64,000 bases of DNA, taken from the NCBI RefSeq assembly GCF_000218895.1, contig NC_015703.1:3237001-3301000 (forward strand). Direction: 5' to 3'. The position numbers and the translations under genes were made by a program. The notes under the pieces are model-generated. The model did no database searches. It saw only the letters and a list, made by a program, of their open reading frames with translations, and was not told the DNA's origin. This DNA comes from Runella slithyformis DSM 19594. Lineage in GTDB: Bacteria; Bacteroidota; Bacteroidia; Cytophagales; Spirosomataceae. Every line of letters begins with the position of its first letter. Position 1 is the stretch's first letter. Positions 24,971 to 34,620 of the stretch are shown in pieces.

Positions 24971-27094
24971 TTACGGCAACGCAAACGCTACGTAACTGTC
25001 GCCTTTGGGCGTGCCCAGCTTGGTACCGCCGCAGGCGATGACCACGTACTGTTTGCCGTTGACCTGATAAGTACTCGGCGTGGCAAAACCCGCCGCCGGG
25101 AGTTTGGTTTCAAACAGCAATTGACCCGTTTTTTTGTTGAACGCCCGAAACATTCCGTCTTTGGTAGCCGCAATGAACAATACGCCTCCCGCCGTAATGA
25201 CCGGCCCGCCGTAATTTTCGCAGCCCGTTGGGGCAATGCCTTTGGCGGTCAACTCTTTGAACTCTCCCAACGTAATTTTCCAGAGGTATTCGCCTGTATG
25301 GAGATTGATGGCACTCAACTGCCCCCACGGCGGATTGATGCCCGGATAGCCGTCTTTGTCCAAAAATTTATTGTAACCGGTGGTCTTGTAGGGAACACTG
25401 GCAAACTTATCTTCCACCGCCGCGCTGCCGGCTTCTTTTTTCTCTTCGCCAAACAGGAAGGCGACCAACGCGTCTTTTTCGGCAGGTTTCAGGTACGAAA
25501 AGCCCGGCATCATGCCCTTGCCATTGCTGACCAGCGTATGAATGTACGCGCGGTCGCGGCGGGTATTGATGTTGATAAGCGAAGGATACCCGCTCTTGGG
25601 ATTCCCCTTGCGGTCGGCTCCGTGGCAGGCGGTGCAGTATTGCACATAGGCGCGTTCGCCCGTGGGCAGCATCGCCAGCTTATCCATTTTTGGCTTGTCC
25701 ACGATCGTCATGATCCAAGGCATTTCGTTGGAATTGACGTACAAAATACCCGTTTCGGGGTCGTAGCCCGGGCCGCCCCACTCACCGCCGCCGTCGTAGC
25801 CCGGAAAGATCAGCGTACCCTCTTTGCTCGGCAGCTCAAACTGATTCCGGTGGCGGATACTGCGCAGCGTGGCCGCCAGTTCGTCGCGGTTGGCCGCGAA
25901 GGGGTTGATCTCATCCATGGTCAGCGTTTGCCGCGAAAAAGGCGCCGGTTTCAGCGGAACAGGTTGCGTGGGCCAGGGCTTTTCGCCGGGCACACCGTTG
26001 GTTGGTACGGGAATCTCTTTGATGGGAAAGAGCGATTTGCCCGTTACCCGGTCAAACACAAACACAAAGCCCGATTTGGTGATCTGCGCCACGGCGTCGA
26101 TTTTTTTGCCGTCGCGGTTGATGGTCACCAAGGTAGGAGCCGAGGGCAGGTCACGGTCCCATACATCGTGGTGGACAAACTGAAAATGCCATAGGCGCTT
26201 GCCGGTAGCGGCATCCAGCGCCAGCAGACAATTGGCAAAGAGGTTTTTCCCGGGACGATTGCCGCCGTAAAAGTCATAGCCCGCCGAACCCGTCGGCACG
26301 AAGAGAATGCCGCGCTCGCGATCTACGGCCATCCCCGCCCAGTTGTTGGCCGCGCCTACGTCTTCGTTTTTATAGTTGTTCTTGCCCCAGGTTTCATACC
26401 CATACTCGCCCGGATGCGGAATGGTCCGGAAGGTCCACGCCAGTTTACCGGTGCGTACATTAAACGCCCGAACGTGGCCCGGAGCGGCATCCGGACCTTC
26501 GGATAAACGCACAGGCATAATGATCAGGTCTTTGTAAATGGTGCCCGGTGTGTTGGAGCAGATAAATTTATCTTTGGCCGAATCGGGCAGACCGTTACGC
26601 AGGTTCATCCGACCGTTTTCACCAAAAGACGTGATGGGTGTTCCTGTTTTGGCTTCCAGCGCGTAGAGCCACTGTCCGGCGCTGAAAAAGATACGTTTGT
26701 CGTCGCCGCCTTCCCAGTAGGTTACCCCCCGGTTGGTATTAAACCATTGCGGGTCTTTGGAGTCTTTGTATTTCCAAAGTTCTTTTCCCGTAGCGGCATC
26801 CAGCGCAAAGACCTGCACCGAGGCCGTGGTGCCGTAAAGCACGCCGTCGACCATGATGGGATTGCACTGAATCTGTCCGGTCGTATCACCCGAATGGTAT
26901 TCCCACGCCACCCGCAAATTCTTCGCGTTTTCGGTCGTGATTTGGGTTAGGCTTGAATAGTGCGTACGCTCCGGACCGCCCAGAAATTCACTCCAACCGG
27001 TGTATCGGTTTTTGTCGTCCGAATGCGAATACCACGCAGACAGCAGGAGTGTTGCGCCCGCCAGCGTCATTTTAAACAAGGAATTCAATTTCAT
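24971..27094 (-). CDS. PQQ-dependent dehydrogenase with inserted cytochrome c domain
   Basis: This 707-aa periplasmic quinoprotein has a signal sequence, then eight-bladed propeller repeats with typical ALDAATGK(E/R)LW tryptophan-docking motifs. A haem c domain is inserted near the C-terminal third: CTACH at residues 487-491, with a downstream Met ligand in GKGMMPGF. The blades resume afterwards (INPPWGQLSAINLHTGEYLW). This layout is that of the membrane-associated glucose/sorbosone-type quinoprotein dehydrogenases of Bacteroidota. It would oxidise a sugar or alcohol and pass electrons through the haem. No PQQ synthesis gene is in the window, so the cofactor may be taken from outside. Substrate uncertain. 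Confidence 0.9.
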   Translation of the reverse strand: MKLNSLFKMTLAGATLLLSAWYSHSDDKNRYTGWSEFLGGPERTHYSSLTQITTENAKNLRVAWEYHSGDTTGQIQCNPIMVDGVLYGTTASVQVFALDAATGKELWKYKDSKDPQWFNTNRGVTYWEGGDDKRIFFSAGQWLYALEAKTGTPITSFGENGRMNLRNGLPDSAKDKFICSNTPGTIYKDLIIMPVRLSEGPDAAPGHVRAFNVRTGKLAWTFRTIPHPGEYGYETWGKNNYKNEDVGAANNWAGMAVDRERGILFVPTGSAGYDFYGGNRPGKNLFANCLLALDAATGKRLWHFQFVHHDVWDRDLPSAPTLVTINRDGKKIDAVAQITKSGFVFVFDRVTGKSLFPIKEIPVPTNGVPGEKPWPTQPVPLKPAPFSRQTLTMDEINPFAANRDELAATLRSIRHRNQFELPSKEGTLIFPGYDGGGEWGGPGYDPETGILYVNSNEMPWIMTIVDKPKMDKLAMLPTGERAYVQYCTACHGADRKGNPKSGYPSLININTRRDRAYIHTLVSNGKGMMPGFSYLKPAEKDALVAFLFGEEKKEAGSAAVEDKFASVPYKTTGYNKFLDKDGYPGINPPWGQLSAINLHTGEYLWKITLGEFKELTAKGIAPTGCENYGGPVITAGGVLFIAATKDGMFRAFNKKTGQLLFETKLPAAGFATPSTYQVNGKQYVVIACGGTKLGTPKGDSYVAFALP

Positions 27095-27389
27095 AAGAAA
27101 CAGGTTAAATAGCTAAATCTAAAAGCAGTAATACGTTGTTTTTTCACGTTTCAACAACACAAAAGGATTTTTTTGAATATACAAAAAGGCATTTTTGTCG
27201 GCTTTTTGCTTTGTTTTGTAAGTTTTACTCGGTATTTTTACCAACAGTCCTTATCACTGTGGGTTGTCCGGTCCGGTTTCGCCCTATTCCAATCCAATAT
27301 TTTGTTTTTTGAGAAGTAGATCAAAATGGAATGGTTTGTGAGATTGTGTAATAAGGCATAAAAAAAGCTACCCAAAATAGTGGTTCATA

Positions 27390-29633
27390 ATGTGCCAAAA
27401 CAGGCTTATCACCTGCCTGATACTGTTGATTCTAACCCTGTTGGAGTCAGTATCGGCCAAGGGAATTGACTCAACCAACACTCGGGTGTCGGTCCCCGTA
27501 AAGGTGCCTGCATTGGTCGTATCTATCCCTAAAACCAAACCTGTTGCTCCCCCCGGTCCCCCTGCGGCGTTTTCGGAAAAACGATTTAAACAACTCAACA
27601 ACGCGGGCATCCAACAGGCGTACCAACTCAAACTGCAGACGGCACAATCCTTCTTTCTGCAAGCTCAGGATCATTCTTCCACCAACGATACTTTACTGTA
27701 TAATCTTTCGCTGGTAACGGGTTTACTGAAAAACTACGATGATGCCCTGGAAATCATGGCTCAAACGGGTGTGGGGGGACGTTATCTTCATAATAAAGGA
27801 GTGTGGGAAGCCCAAAAAGGAGAGCTGAGCAAAAGTATGGCTACATGGGAATCGGCTCAACCCACCGATACGCTGCTCTTCAATATGGCGTTGGCCAACT
27901 ACCGTCAGAACGATCTGCAAGGTGCACAGGGCCGAACAAAACGCGTAGGACTTACCAAAATCGCCGAATTTTATGAATTATCGGCCAATATCCTTTTTCG
28001 ATTGGGAGAGTATAAACAGGCAGAAAAACTGTACGAAAAAGCGGAAAAATTTGCCCTCCAAACGGGACACCATGCGGTAGGGGCACGGTTGTTGATCCAA
28101 CGGGGAAATACCCACCTTGCCCTTCACGAATACGAACGGGCCGAGGAGTTGTACCGCGAATATCTGAAACTGAAAGACCCTTCTTATCGCTTTGCTGCCC
28201 ATTTAGGGCTTGGGCATACACTCTACCGACAACGAAAATACCAACTCGCCGTACTCGAATACAACGCCGCCTGCCGCCACAATGACTATTCAGCGGAAGC
28301 CTGGCTAAGCCTGGGAAATGCATACATAGGCACCAATGGTCAGCGACAGGCGCAGAAGGCTTTTAAACGTGCACTTGATCTGGACTCCACGCAAAAAAGC
28401 GCATGGCTGGGCCTCGGGATGGTCTATTATCGTTTACAAAATTTCGGAGAAGCCGTTGGCTGTTTTGACCAAGCCGGCGACATCCTGAATGCCGGGAATC
28501 GCAATCACGCTGATTTGTTTGCCGCCCGCGCTTTTTGCCGCCTCTACACGGCCCAATCCAAACCGGCCAAAGAAGATGTCCAAACCGCCGTTGGTTTATC
28601 GGGCCACGGGCTCCTGCCCTGTTTGGCCATGAGTGAATACCTGCGCATGGAAGGACTTTTTCTTTCTTCCCTCAAATGGCTCGAAAAAGCCATCAAGGCC
28701 AATGAAGGAGCCAACGTCCGGATGCTCGTGAACCGAGGGAATATTTATCTCAAATGCCGCGAATATGCCGCTGCCCTGGACGATTTTACGGAGGCGCATC
28801 GCATGGATCCGGGAAACGTCAACGCCGGCAACGGCCTGGCAGTTTCCCTCCTCAACAAAGACGAGATAGACCGTGCCAAAACCCTGTATGACAGCCTGCT
28901 GCGACAACAAAAACTCGCCATGCTGTACAATAACCGTGGCATTGTACAATCTTATCTGTCGCTCCGAGAGCGCCATCAGCACAACTACAAAGAGGAATCC
29001 CGCTTTTCAGCCCTGTCGATGCAGGACTTTGACAAAGCACTGCAAGTTGATTCTACCAAGAAACCCTACTACGTCAATATCGGCAATGTGTACAAAAATA
29101 GGAATGAAGAAACGCTCGCCATTGAAAGCTATCAGCGCTACCTGAGCCTCCACGCCATCAATAACATGGGAGTACTGTTTGCCAAAGAATCCCACCGGGA
29201 TTCTTCATGGCACTACCTCGACATTGCCATCAGCTACGATAGTGCTAACGTCATTTATCTGTACAATCGGGCCAAACTGCATCGTGACCACTTCAAAAAT
29301 GTGTTTGCACAACGAGCCGATTTAAAACAGGCGTTTAAGCTCATGCCTACCAACGACATCAGTCTCAAGTACAGTCGCGATGGCTATGTGACGATTTTTC
29401 TGTTCGACTACGATTTTGAAACCTATCATTTTCCCGGCGACCCGCTTTTTGACGTCCACCCCCAACCCATAGATCACTTTACCTTTTTACCTTCCATGGA
29501 TTTTGTTCCGATGGCGGGCGGAGGGGATATTTTCAAAAAAGGTGAAGGAGGGTATAAAATTACGAGAAATCAGATGCGCTTCCGGCCCGCTTCGCGCAAA
29601 AGTCGAGGCAAGACAAGCTGCCCGAAGATGTAA
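27390..29633 (+). CDS. Secreted tetratricopeptide-repeat protein
   Basis: This 747-aa protein has a signal peptide (LILLILTLLESVSAKG) and at least ten TPR units between residues about 90 and 660 (for example EYKQAEKLYEKAEKFALQTG and AWLSLGNAYIGTNGQRQAQK). It ends in a basic, Arg-rich tail. TPR scaffolds mediate protein contacts; no enzymatic domain is visible. It stands alone: the 295-bp gap upstream (27095-27389) holds only AT-rich sequence with the divergent promoters, and the next gene is convergent. Confidence 0.82.
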   Translation: MCQNRLITCLILLILTLLESVSAKGIDSTNTRVSVPVKVPALVVSIPKTKPVAPPGPPAAFSEKRFKQLNNAGIQQAYQLKLQTAQSFFLQAQDHSSTNDTLLYNLSLVTGLLKNYDDALEIMAQTGVGGRYLHNKGVWEAQKGELSKSMATWESAQPTDTLLFNMALANYRQNDLQGAQGRTKRVGLTKIAEFYELSANILFRLGEYKQAEKLYEKAEKFALQTGHHAVGARLLIQRGNTHLALHEYERAEELYREYLKLKDPSYRFAAHLGLGHTLYRQRKYQLAVLEYNAACRHNDYSAEAWLSLGNAYIGTNGQRQAQKAFKRALDLDSTQKSAWLGLGMVYYRLQNFGEAVGCFDQAGDILNAGNRNHADLFAARAFCRLYTAQSKPAKEDVQTAVGLSGHGLLPCLAMSEYLRMEGLFLSSLKWLEKAIKANEGANVRMLVNRGNIYLKCREYAAALDDFTEAHRMDPGNVNAGNGLAVSLLNKDEIDRAKTLYDSLLRQQKLAMLYNNRGIVQSYLSLRERHQHNYKEESRFSALSMQDFDKALQVDSTKKPYYVNIGNVYKNRNEETLAIESYQRYLSLHAINNMGVLFAKESHRDSSWHYLDIAISYDSANVIYLYNRAKLHRDHFKNVFAQRADLKQAFKLMPTNDISLKYSRDGYVTIFLFDYDFETYHFPGDPLFDVHPQPIDHFTFLPSMDFVPMAGGGDIFKKGEGGYKITRNQMRFRPASRKSRGKTSCPKM

Positions 29634-29707
29634 CCCTTTCCACACATCCCCTTTGAAATGGAAGTCACGCGCAACGATGCCATTTACCGCCGTTCATCCT
29701 TAAGCTT

Positions 29708-31135
29708 CTAAAAATACTTCACAAACAGATCCATAATCTTCCGAACGTTGGGCGTGTAAGGTGGGTACAGAAACTTCATCGTGCCGAATTGACGTTGGGA
29801 CACGCCGCGCAGATTGCTGAATTCCTGAAAACCAAAATAGCCGTTCGACTTCCCGATGCCGCTGTTGTTCACTCCGCCAAATGGCAATTCCGCATTGCCG
29901 AATTGCAGCATCAGGTCATTGATGACCGTATCTCCCGCAGTAGTATTCTTAAGAAAATACTCAATGTTTTCCGTGCTTCGGCTGTGAATATAAAGCGCCA
30001 GCGGTTTTTCCCTGCCGTTTATGTATGCGATCACTTCTTCTTTGGTCCGGTAGGTCAGTATAGGCAGCAGCGGCCCGAAGATTTCCTCCTGCATGATCTT
30101 CATGTCGTTGTTGATATTGGTCAGCAGAGTAGGCTCAACATAGTTTTGCTCCGCCAGTGTTTTTCCGCCTACCACAATCGACGCCCCTTTGGCCACGGCA
30201 TCGTCCAGGTAGTCTTTCAACCGATTAAAATGACGGCTGTTGACGATGCGTGCGTAGCTGTCGGAGTGTTCGGCCCCGTCGCCGTACATCTCCTGAAGCG
30301 CCTTTCGATACGCCTCAATGAATGCCTCTTTTTTGGACGCGTGGATCAGTACATAGTCGGCCGCGATGCAGGTCTGACCATTGTTAAGCCCTTTGCTCCA
30401 GGCTGTCATTTCGGCCACTTTTTTGATGTCGGCTGTTTCGTCAATAATATTGGGCGATTTACCGCCCAGCTCCAGCGTGACCGAAGCCAAATGCTCGGCA
30501 GCGGCCCGCATGACGATCTTACCGATGGTCGGGGCACCCGTAAAGAAAATATGATTGAAAGGCAGTTTCAACAATTCGGTGGCGGCTTCGGCATCTCCCT
30601 CCACCACCGCCACTTCTTCTTCCGCAAACAGATCGCTGACCATTTTTTTGATAAAGCGCGAGGTATGCGGCGTAAGCTCGGACGGTTTTATCATCACCAC
30701 ATTGCCTGCGGCAATGGCCGATATAAGGGGTTTGACGGCCAACGCCAGCGGATAATTCCATGGTGAAATGATCAGCACATTCCCTTTGGGTTCGTGCCTG
30801 ATATAGTTGGCGGTGCCGATCATCCCCAACGGGGTAGGAACGCGTTGGGGCTTCAGCCAATGTTTCAGGTTTTTACGCGCAAATTTGATCTCCGACGTAA
30901 TGGTGTACACTTCTCCGAGCTGTACCTCAACGGAAGGCTTTCGAAAATCATCGTACATTGCCTTTTCGATGTCGGTCAGGTGCGCCATCAGGTAATCCAA
31001 CAGTACTTTTAGTTTTTCGGAGCGTTCGGCGGCGGTGGTCAGGGCAACCGTTGCCGCATTTTTACGTTGGGCGTCAAAGATGCGTTGCAGCTCAAGGGTG
31101 AAGGTTGGTTCAGCAGCTGACATGTCATAATTCAT
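29708..31135 (-). CDS. NAD(P)-dependent aldehyde dehydrogenase (class 3 type)
   Basis: This 475-aa enzyme has the catalytic Cys256 in NNGQTCIAAD and Glu222 in VTLELGGKSPN. The cofactor loop is FFTGAPTIGK. Length and the hydrophobic C-terminal tail (IMDLFVKYF) match the ALDH3-like group that oxidises fatty or aromatic aldehydes and lacks the long oligomerisation extension. A second ATG lies four codons in. No metabolic partner is adjacent, so the physiological aldehyde is unknown. Confidence 0.92.
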   Translation of the reverse strand: MNYDMSAAEPTFTLELQRIFDAQRKNAATVALTTAAERSEKLKVLLDYLMAHLTDIEKAMYDDFRKPSVEVQLGEVYTITSEIKFARKNLKHWLKPQRVPTPLGMIGTANYIRHEPKGNVLIISPWNYPLALAVKPLISAIAAGNVVMIKPSELTPHTSRFIKKMVSDLFAEEEVAVVEGDAEAATELLKLPFNHIFFTGAPTIGKIVMRAAAEHLASVTLELGGKSPNIIDETADIKKVAEMTAWSKGLNNGQTCIAADYVLIHASKKEAFIEAYRKALQEMYGDGAEHSDSYARIVNSRHFNRLKDYLDDAVAKGASIVVGGKTLAEQNYVEPTLLTNINNDMKIMQEEIFGPLLPILTYRTKEEVIAYINGREKPLALYIHSRSTENIEYFLKNTTAGDTVINDLMLQFGNAELPFGGVNNSGIGKSNGYFGFQEFSNLRGVSQRQFGTMKFLYPPYTPNVRKIMDLFVKYF

Positions 31136-31283
31136 TAAATAGTAAGGGTTTATGAGACAGATAATCTACGGTTACGGCATCTGTTAAAAGAGTACTGTTT
31201 TGACGGCCTTTCTATATATTTCTTCTTTGCGTCTCATTATTTATCACCAAAAATACAATTTTCGGGGAGATTGTTGATGTATT

Positions 31284-31318
31284 TTTAGTAAAACCGAAAA
31301 TTCCCTACTTTTACTAAA
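31284..31318. promoter_or_regulatory. Dyad operator upstream of the XRE regulator
   Basis: TTTAGTAAAA (31284-31293) and TTTTACTAAA (31309-31318) form a perfect 10-bp dyad with a 15-nt spacer, 18 bp before the ATG of the XRE gene. The position suits autoregulation. Confidence 0.55.
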
Positions 31319-31336
31319 TTTTTTATCAAAGTTGTC

Positions 31337-32347
31337 ATGAGTATTGTCAGTGATAATATGAAATACCTGCGCAAACTGCACGGAATGACGCAGGATCAGT
31401 TTGCCCGTCGTTTGGGTATTAAGCGTGCTTCGGTGGGAGCGTATGAAGAGCAGCGGGCCAATCCCAACATCGACGTATTGAAGTTAATGTCCAAACTTTT
31501 CAACGTTTCGGTCGACGATCTGCTCAAAAAAGACCTTCGTAAGATTCGCGAAACCCCCAATTTATTACCCATTGATAAACCGGCCGTTACCCCGCTCGTT
31601 GCCGAGCCTGCCGCTACGGGTGGACCGCAGACATTATCCAGTATTTTTGAACAATACTATACGCCGCCTGCCGCTGCTCCCCGCTCACAGCCTGCACCGA
31701 CACCCCCTGCGGCACCGGCTGCCCCCGTGATCGAAGCACCCAAGCCCCCCGCTCCGGTCGCAGTCCCGCCTGTGGTTGTTGCGTATCAGGCACCGACGTT
31801 CAATAATAAATATGACAACAGTAACGGCGCTACGATGGTACAGATGCCGTCCGCTGAATACGAGAAGACATCACCGCAGATGATTCCCTACGTGCGCCAA
31901 AGCCAATGGAAAGAGTACATCGAAAAGCACAACAACAACGATTATATCAAACGATTACCCGTTTTTCAATGGCCGCTTTTGCCCAACGGTGCGTACCGTG
32001 CTTTTGAAGCAGGGGATGATTTTGCCTATCCCCATGCGTTTTTGATTGGCCAATTTATCGGCAATTGGTACGACATTGCCGATGGCAGGACCTACCTGCT
32101 GGTGGCTCGAAATCTGGGCGTAGTGTGCCGAAGGGTCTATAACCAGGTCAAGATCAAAGGAACGCTTCTGCTCAGTTCTGATAAGAATACCATTCCAACC
32201 TTTGAAGTTCCCCTGAAAGATGTGCTGGAAGTCTGGGAAATTAAAGCATTTTTCAGCACGGTTTTGCCCGAGCCTACCGTATCTTTGGACCATCTCAGGC
32301 ATCTGGTCAATCAAATGCAGGAAGAATTAAATCAAATTAAAAAGTAA
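31337..32347 (+). CDS. XRE-family regulator with proline-rich linker and LexA/S24-like C-terminal domain
   Basis: This 336-aa protein has an N-terminal HTH (residues about 7-61: KYLRKLHGMTQDQFARRLGI, VGAYEEQRANPNIDVLKL). An unusually long Pro/Ala-rich linker follows (about 75-150). The C-terminal domain resembles the S24 fold of LexA/phage repressors (YRAFEAGDDFAYPHAFLIG, DGRTYLLVARNLGVVCRRV). The position of the self-cleavage Ser in a GDSM-type motif is GDDFAYP, so autoproteolysis is unlikely. It probably represses its own promoter through the dyad at 31284-31318. Its ligand and regulon are unknown. Confidence 0.87.
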   Translation: MSIVSDNMKYLRKLHGMTQDQFARRLGIKRASVGAYEEQRANPNIDVLKLMSKLFNVSVDDLLKKDLRKIRETPNLLPIDKPAVTPLVAEPAATGGPQTLSSIFEQYYTPPAAAPRSQPAPTPPAAPAAPVIEAPKPPAPVAVPPVVVAYQAPTFNNKYDNSNGATMVQMPSAEYEKTSPQMIPYVRQSQWKEYIEKHNNNDYIKRLPVFQWPLLPNGAYRAFEAGDDFAYPHAFLIGQFIGNWYDIADGRTYLLVARNLGVVCRRVYNQVKIKGTLLLSSDKNTIPTFEVPLKDVLEVWEIKAFFSTVLPEPTVSLDHLRHLVNQMQEELNQIKK

Positions 32348-32428
32348 GGCCGTTAATCGTTATCCGTTGACCGTACCTGAAAATCCCTTAACGGTTTTGC
32401 CGGAGACCATTAATGCTACCCCCATACA

Positions 32429-33232
32429 ATGTCCAAAGTTATTTTAATTACGGGTGCTACTACCGGAATCGGCCGCGCAACGGCTGAGTACTTAACCCAA
32501 TCAGGGCATCGGGTCTACGGCACCGGACGAAAGCCTTTTACCGAGGTCGTTCCGTTTCAGACTCTTCAGCTGGACGTCAATGATGAAGCCTCCGTTCAGG
32601 CAGCTGTCAGTCAACTCCTTCAACGGGAAGGCCGCCTCGACGTACTTATCAATAATGCCGGACTGGGCATCATCGGGGCGCTGGAAGAAACCCCCGATGA
32701 AATGATCGAACAGGTCTTCCACACCAACGTATACGGTCTTCTTCGTATGTGCCGGGCCACTTTGCCCGCCATGCGGCTTCAGGGTGAGGGACTGATCATC
32801 AACGTGGCCTCCATCGCGGGCCGTATGGGCTTACCCTTTCGCGGGATCTACAGCGCCAGCAAAGCAGCCGTGGAAATCCTGACCGAAACGCTCAATATCG
32901 AACTTAAACCTTTCGGCATTCGGGCGTGCAGCATCTTACCGGGCGATGTCCGGACCAATATCAATGCCGCCCGGCTCGTGGCTATGCCGCCGGTCTCATC
33001 GCCGTATCGGTCGTGGGTCGAAACCATGAACGCCATCGTCAACGAGGAGGTAAGTAAGGCCGAGGACCCCATCTATATCGCCAGGATCATTGAAGCGGCT
33101 ATCAACAGCTCTTCCCCCAAAATTCATTACATTGCCGGGCCGTTTTTACAGCGTTTTTCCCTTTGGCTCAAACGTTTTCTGCCGAGCCGCTTCTTTGAAT
33201 ACCTATTGCGGGGAAATTATGGACTGAAATAA
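32429..33232 (+). CDS. Short-chain dehydrogenase/reductase
   Basis: This 267-aa classical SDR has the cofactor motif TGATTGIG (8-15), NNAG (75-78), catalytic Ser128 and the YSASK motif (Y141, K145). An acceptor Arg in GTGRKP favours NADP(H). The substrate is unknown. It follows the XRE gene by 81 bp on the same strand and is convergent with the protease gene, with only 5 bp between stops. Confidence 0.9.
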   Translation: MSKVILITGATTGIGRATAEYLTQSGHRVYGTGRKPFTEVVPFQTLQLDVNDEASVQAAVSQLLQREGRLDVLINNAGLGIIGALEETPDEMIEQVFHTNVYGLLRMCRATLPAMRLQGEGLIINVASIAGRMGLPFRGIYSASKAAVEILTETLNIELKPFGIRACSILPGDVRTNINAARLVAMPPVSSPYRSWVETMNAIVNEEVSKAEDPIYIARIIEAAINSSSPKIHYIAGPFLQRFSLWLKRFLPSRFFEYLLRGNYGLK

Positions 33233-33237
33233 AAAAA

Positions 33238-34275
33238 TCAGCTCCGCTGATAGAACTTCACTCTGTGTTGGCGCAGGAACTCTTTAATGACGGTACCGCT
33301 GATGCACACTCCCACGTGCAAAAAAGGGTGGTTGGATACCTTTGCACGTTGAGTGCCGATCCATACGTCGCGGTTGATCATGTCAAAACCCAGGTGAAGA
33401 TGCCGCGTTGACTGCTGCATTCCGTACACCACTCCCTCGGAATCAAACAACGGACCGCCGCTTTGCCCCACCAAGCCCGGAGTGCTCATCTCAATGGCGT
33501 AGGCCTGCCCGGTCTCATCGCCGATAAAACGGGTCACGATGCCGTCGATGGGAAACGCGGGGGTCACATGCGGAATGGCACCGGTCCATTCAATGTCATC
33601 CAGGTCGGCATTGTACCGAAAATTGTTGAACTCCGAAAAAGGGTACCCTAAGCGGCACAGGGTTTTGCCGGGCTTGACCGTGTGCGTGTCCGGCAAAAAT
33701 TCTGCCGGCCGACCATAGTAGGATTTTCCGTCGGTTCGAAAACGCAACAGGGCCAAATCGTATTTTTGGTGATAGGTCACATCAATGTGCGTGAGGCTGT
33801 CGAAACAATTAATAAAATCCATTTTTTGGGTAATAATGGTTCCGAGCGCCATCCCGTATTTTTGTTCGAGTTGCTTTTGATGCAAACGAACCTGCGGGTC
33901 GCGTTGGTATTTGCGCAGCTCGGCCGCAAACTGCGTATAATTTTGCTGGATGGCAGAGGCATTGACAATGATCTCGGCCACGTGCCGGCACGTAACGGCA
34001 TAGCCGGATTCGTTGACAAAAAACATAGTCGCGGCCCCGGGCAGGATGTCGGATTGGTGGTATAACCGGGTAATAATGTGAATAGGTCTGGTAAACTCGC
34101 TGACGCGCTCAATGGCTTCGACAAACATTCTGAAAGGGTTGGTTAGATTTTTGCGAAAGTTCCACAACTTTTCGGAGAATAACAGCAATTCCTGTACCGG
34201 AAAGAAACCGTAAATATCGAAAGTCCGAAAGTCTTTGCTGAAGCAGTTGCTGTTGAAGCAATTGGGAAGTACCAT
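33238..34275 (-). CDS. Trypsin-like serine protease (S1 fold), apparently cytoplasmic
   Basis: This 345-aa protein has the complete chymotrypsin-type triad: His98 in GYAVTCRHVAEI, Asp173 in YDLALLRF and Ser272 in GQSGGPLFDSEG. The first 80 residues are unlike DegP/HtrA and no PDZ domain follows. No signal peptide or lipobox is evident (MVLPNCFNSNCFSKDF), which is unusual for this fold. ATG 34275 was preferred to a TTG 12 codons upstream. Neighbours give no hint of its target. Intracellular trypsin-like proteases in bacteria are sometimes parts of conflict or signalling systems, but no partner domain is seen here. Confidence 0.8.
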   Translation of the reverse strand: MVLPNCFNSNCFSKDFRTFDIYGFFPVQELLLFSEKLWNFRKNLTNPFRMFVEAIERVSEFTRPIHIITRLYHQSDILPGAATMFFVNESGYAVTCRHVAEIIVNASAIQQNYTQFAAELRKYQRDPQVRLHQKQLEQKYGMALGTIITQKMDFINCFDSLTHIDVTYHQKYDLALLRFRTDGKSYYGRPAEFLPDTHTVKPGKTLCRLGYPFSEFNNFRYNADLDDIEWTGAIPHVTPAFPIDGIVTRFIGDETGQAYAIEMSTPGLVGQSGGPLFDSEGVVYGMQQSTRHLHLGFDMINRDVWIGTQRAKVSNHPFLHVGVCISGTVIKEFLRQHRVKFYQRS

Positions 34276-34620
34276 TTTTCCACAGCCGCCGACGGCCGCA
34301 TATCTACACAAATCAAAAAAAGTAACCGGCCGCTGATACGGCGGCCTGCAATTACCTGAGGGGGAAAACGTATTGTAGTCTCAGAGCTTACTTCCGTATT
34401 TAGCCAAAACAGGAACGCCCCCTCACCCCTGCAGAATAAGACCGACATTTATTCATTGATCTAATCAAAGAAACCCCCGAACAGAAAACCGTTCGCGGGT
34501 TTTGAACAGGAATGAGCGACCTTATTAAAATACAATTCTAAGGGCATTCTAATTTTTATTTAATATGGCTCTAATGTTATGAAAGTAGTTTTGTTGCTCA
34601 GAGTTCAGAACCATTATTAT
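34276..34620. other. Divergent promoter region, protease gene and RND operon
   Basis: The 345-bp gap contains a GGCCGC-N7-GCGGCC hairpin (about 34331-34350) and AT-rich DNA just before the RND operon. No gene is supported, and no regulator gene of the TetR type lies beside the efflux operon. Confidence 0.4.

Noticed and set aside
24941-26194. A 417-codon open frame on the + strand opposite the PQQ dehydrogenase
   Set aside because: It is antisense to a gene with clear homology, is rich in Arg, Gly and His as expected of a shadow frame, and matches no family.
29789-30766. A 325-codon rightward frame opposite the aldehyde dehydrogenase
   Set aside because: It is an antisense shadow of a conserved enzyme.
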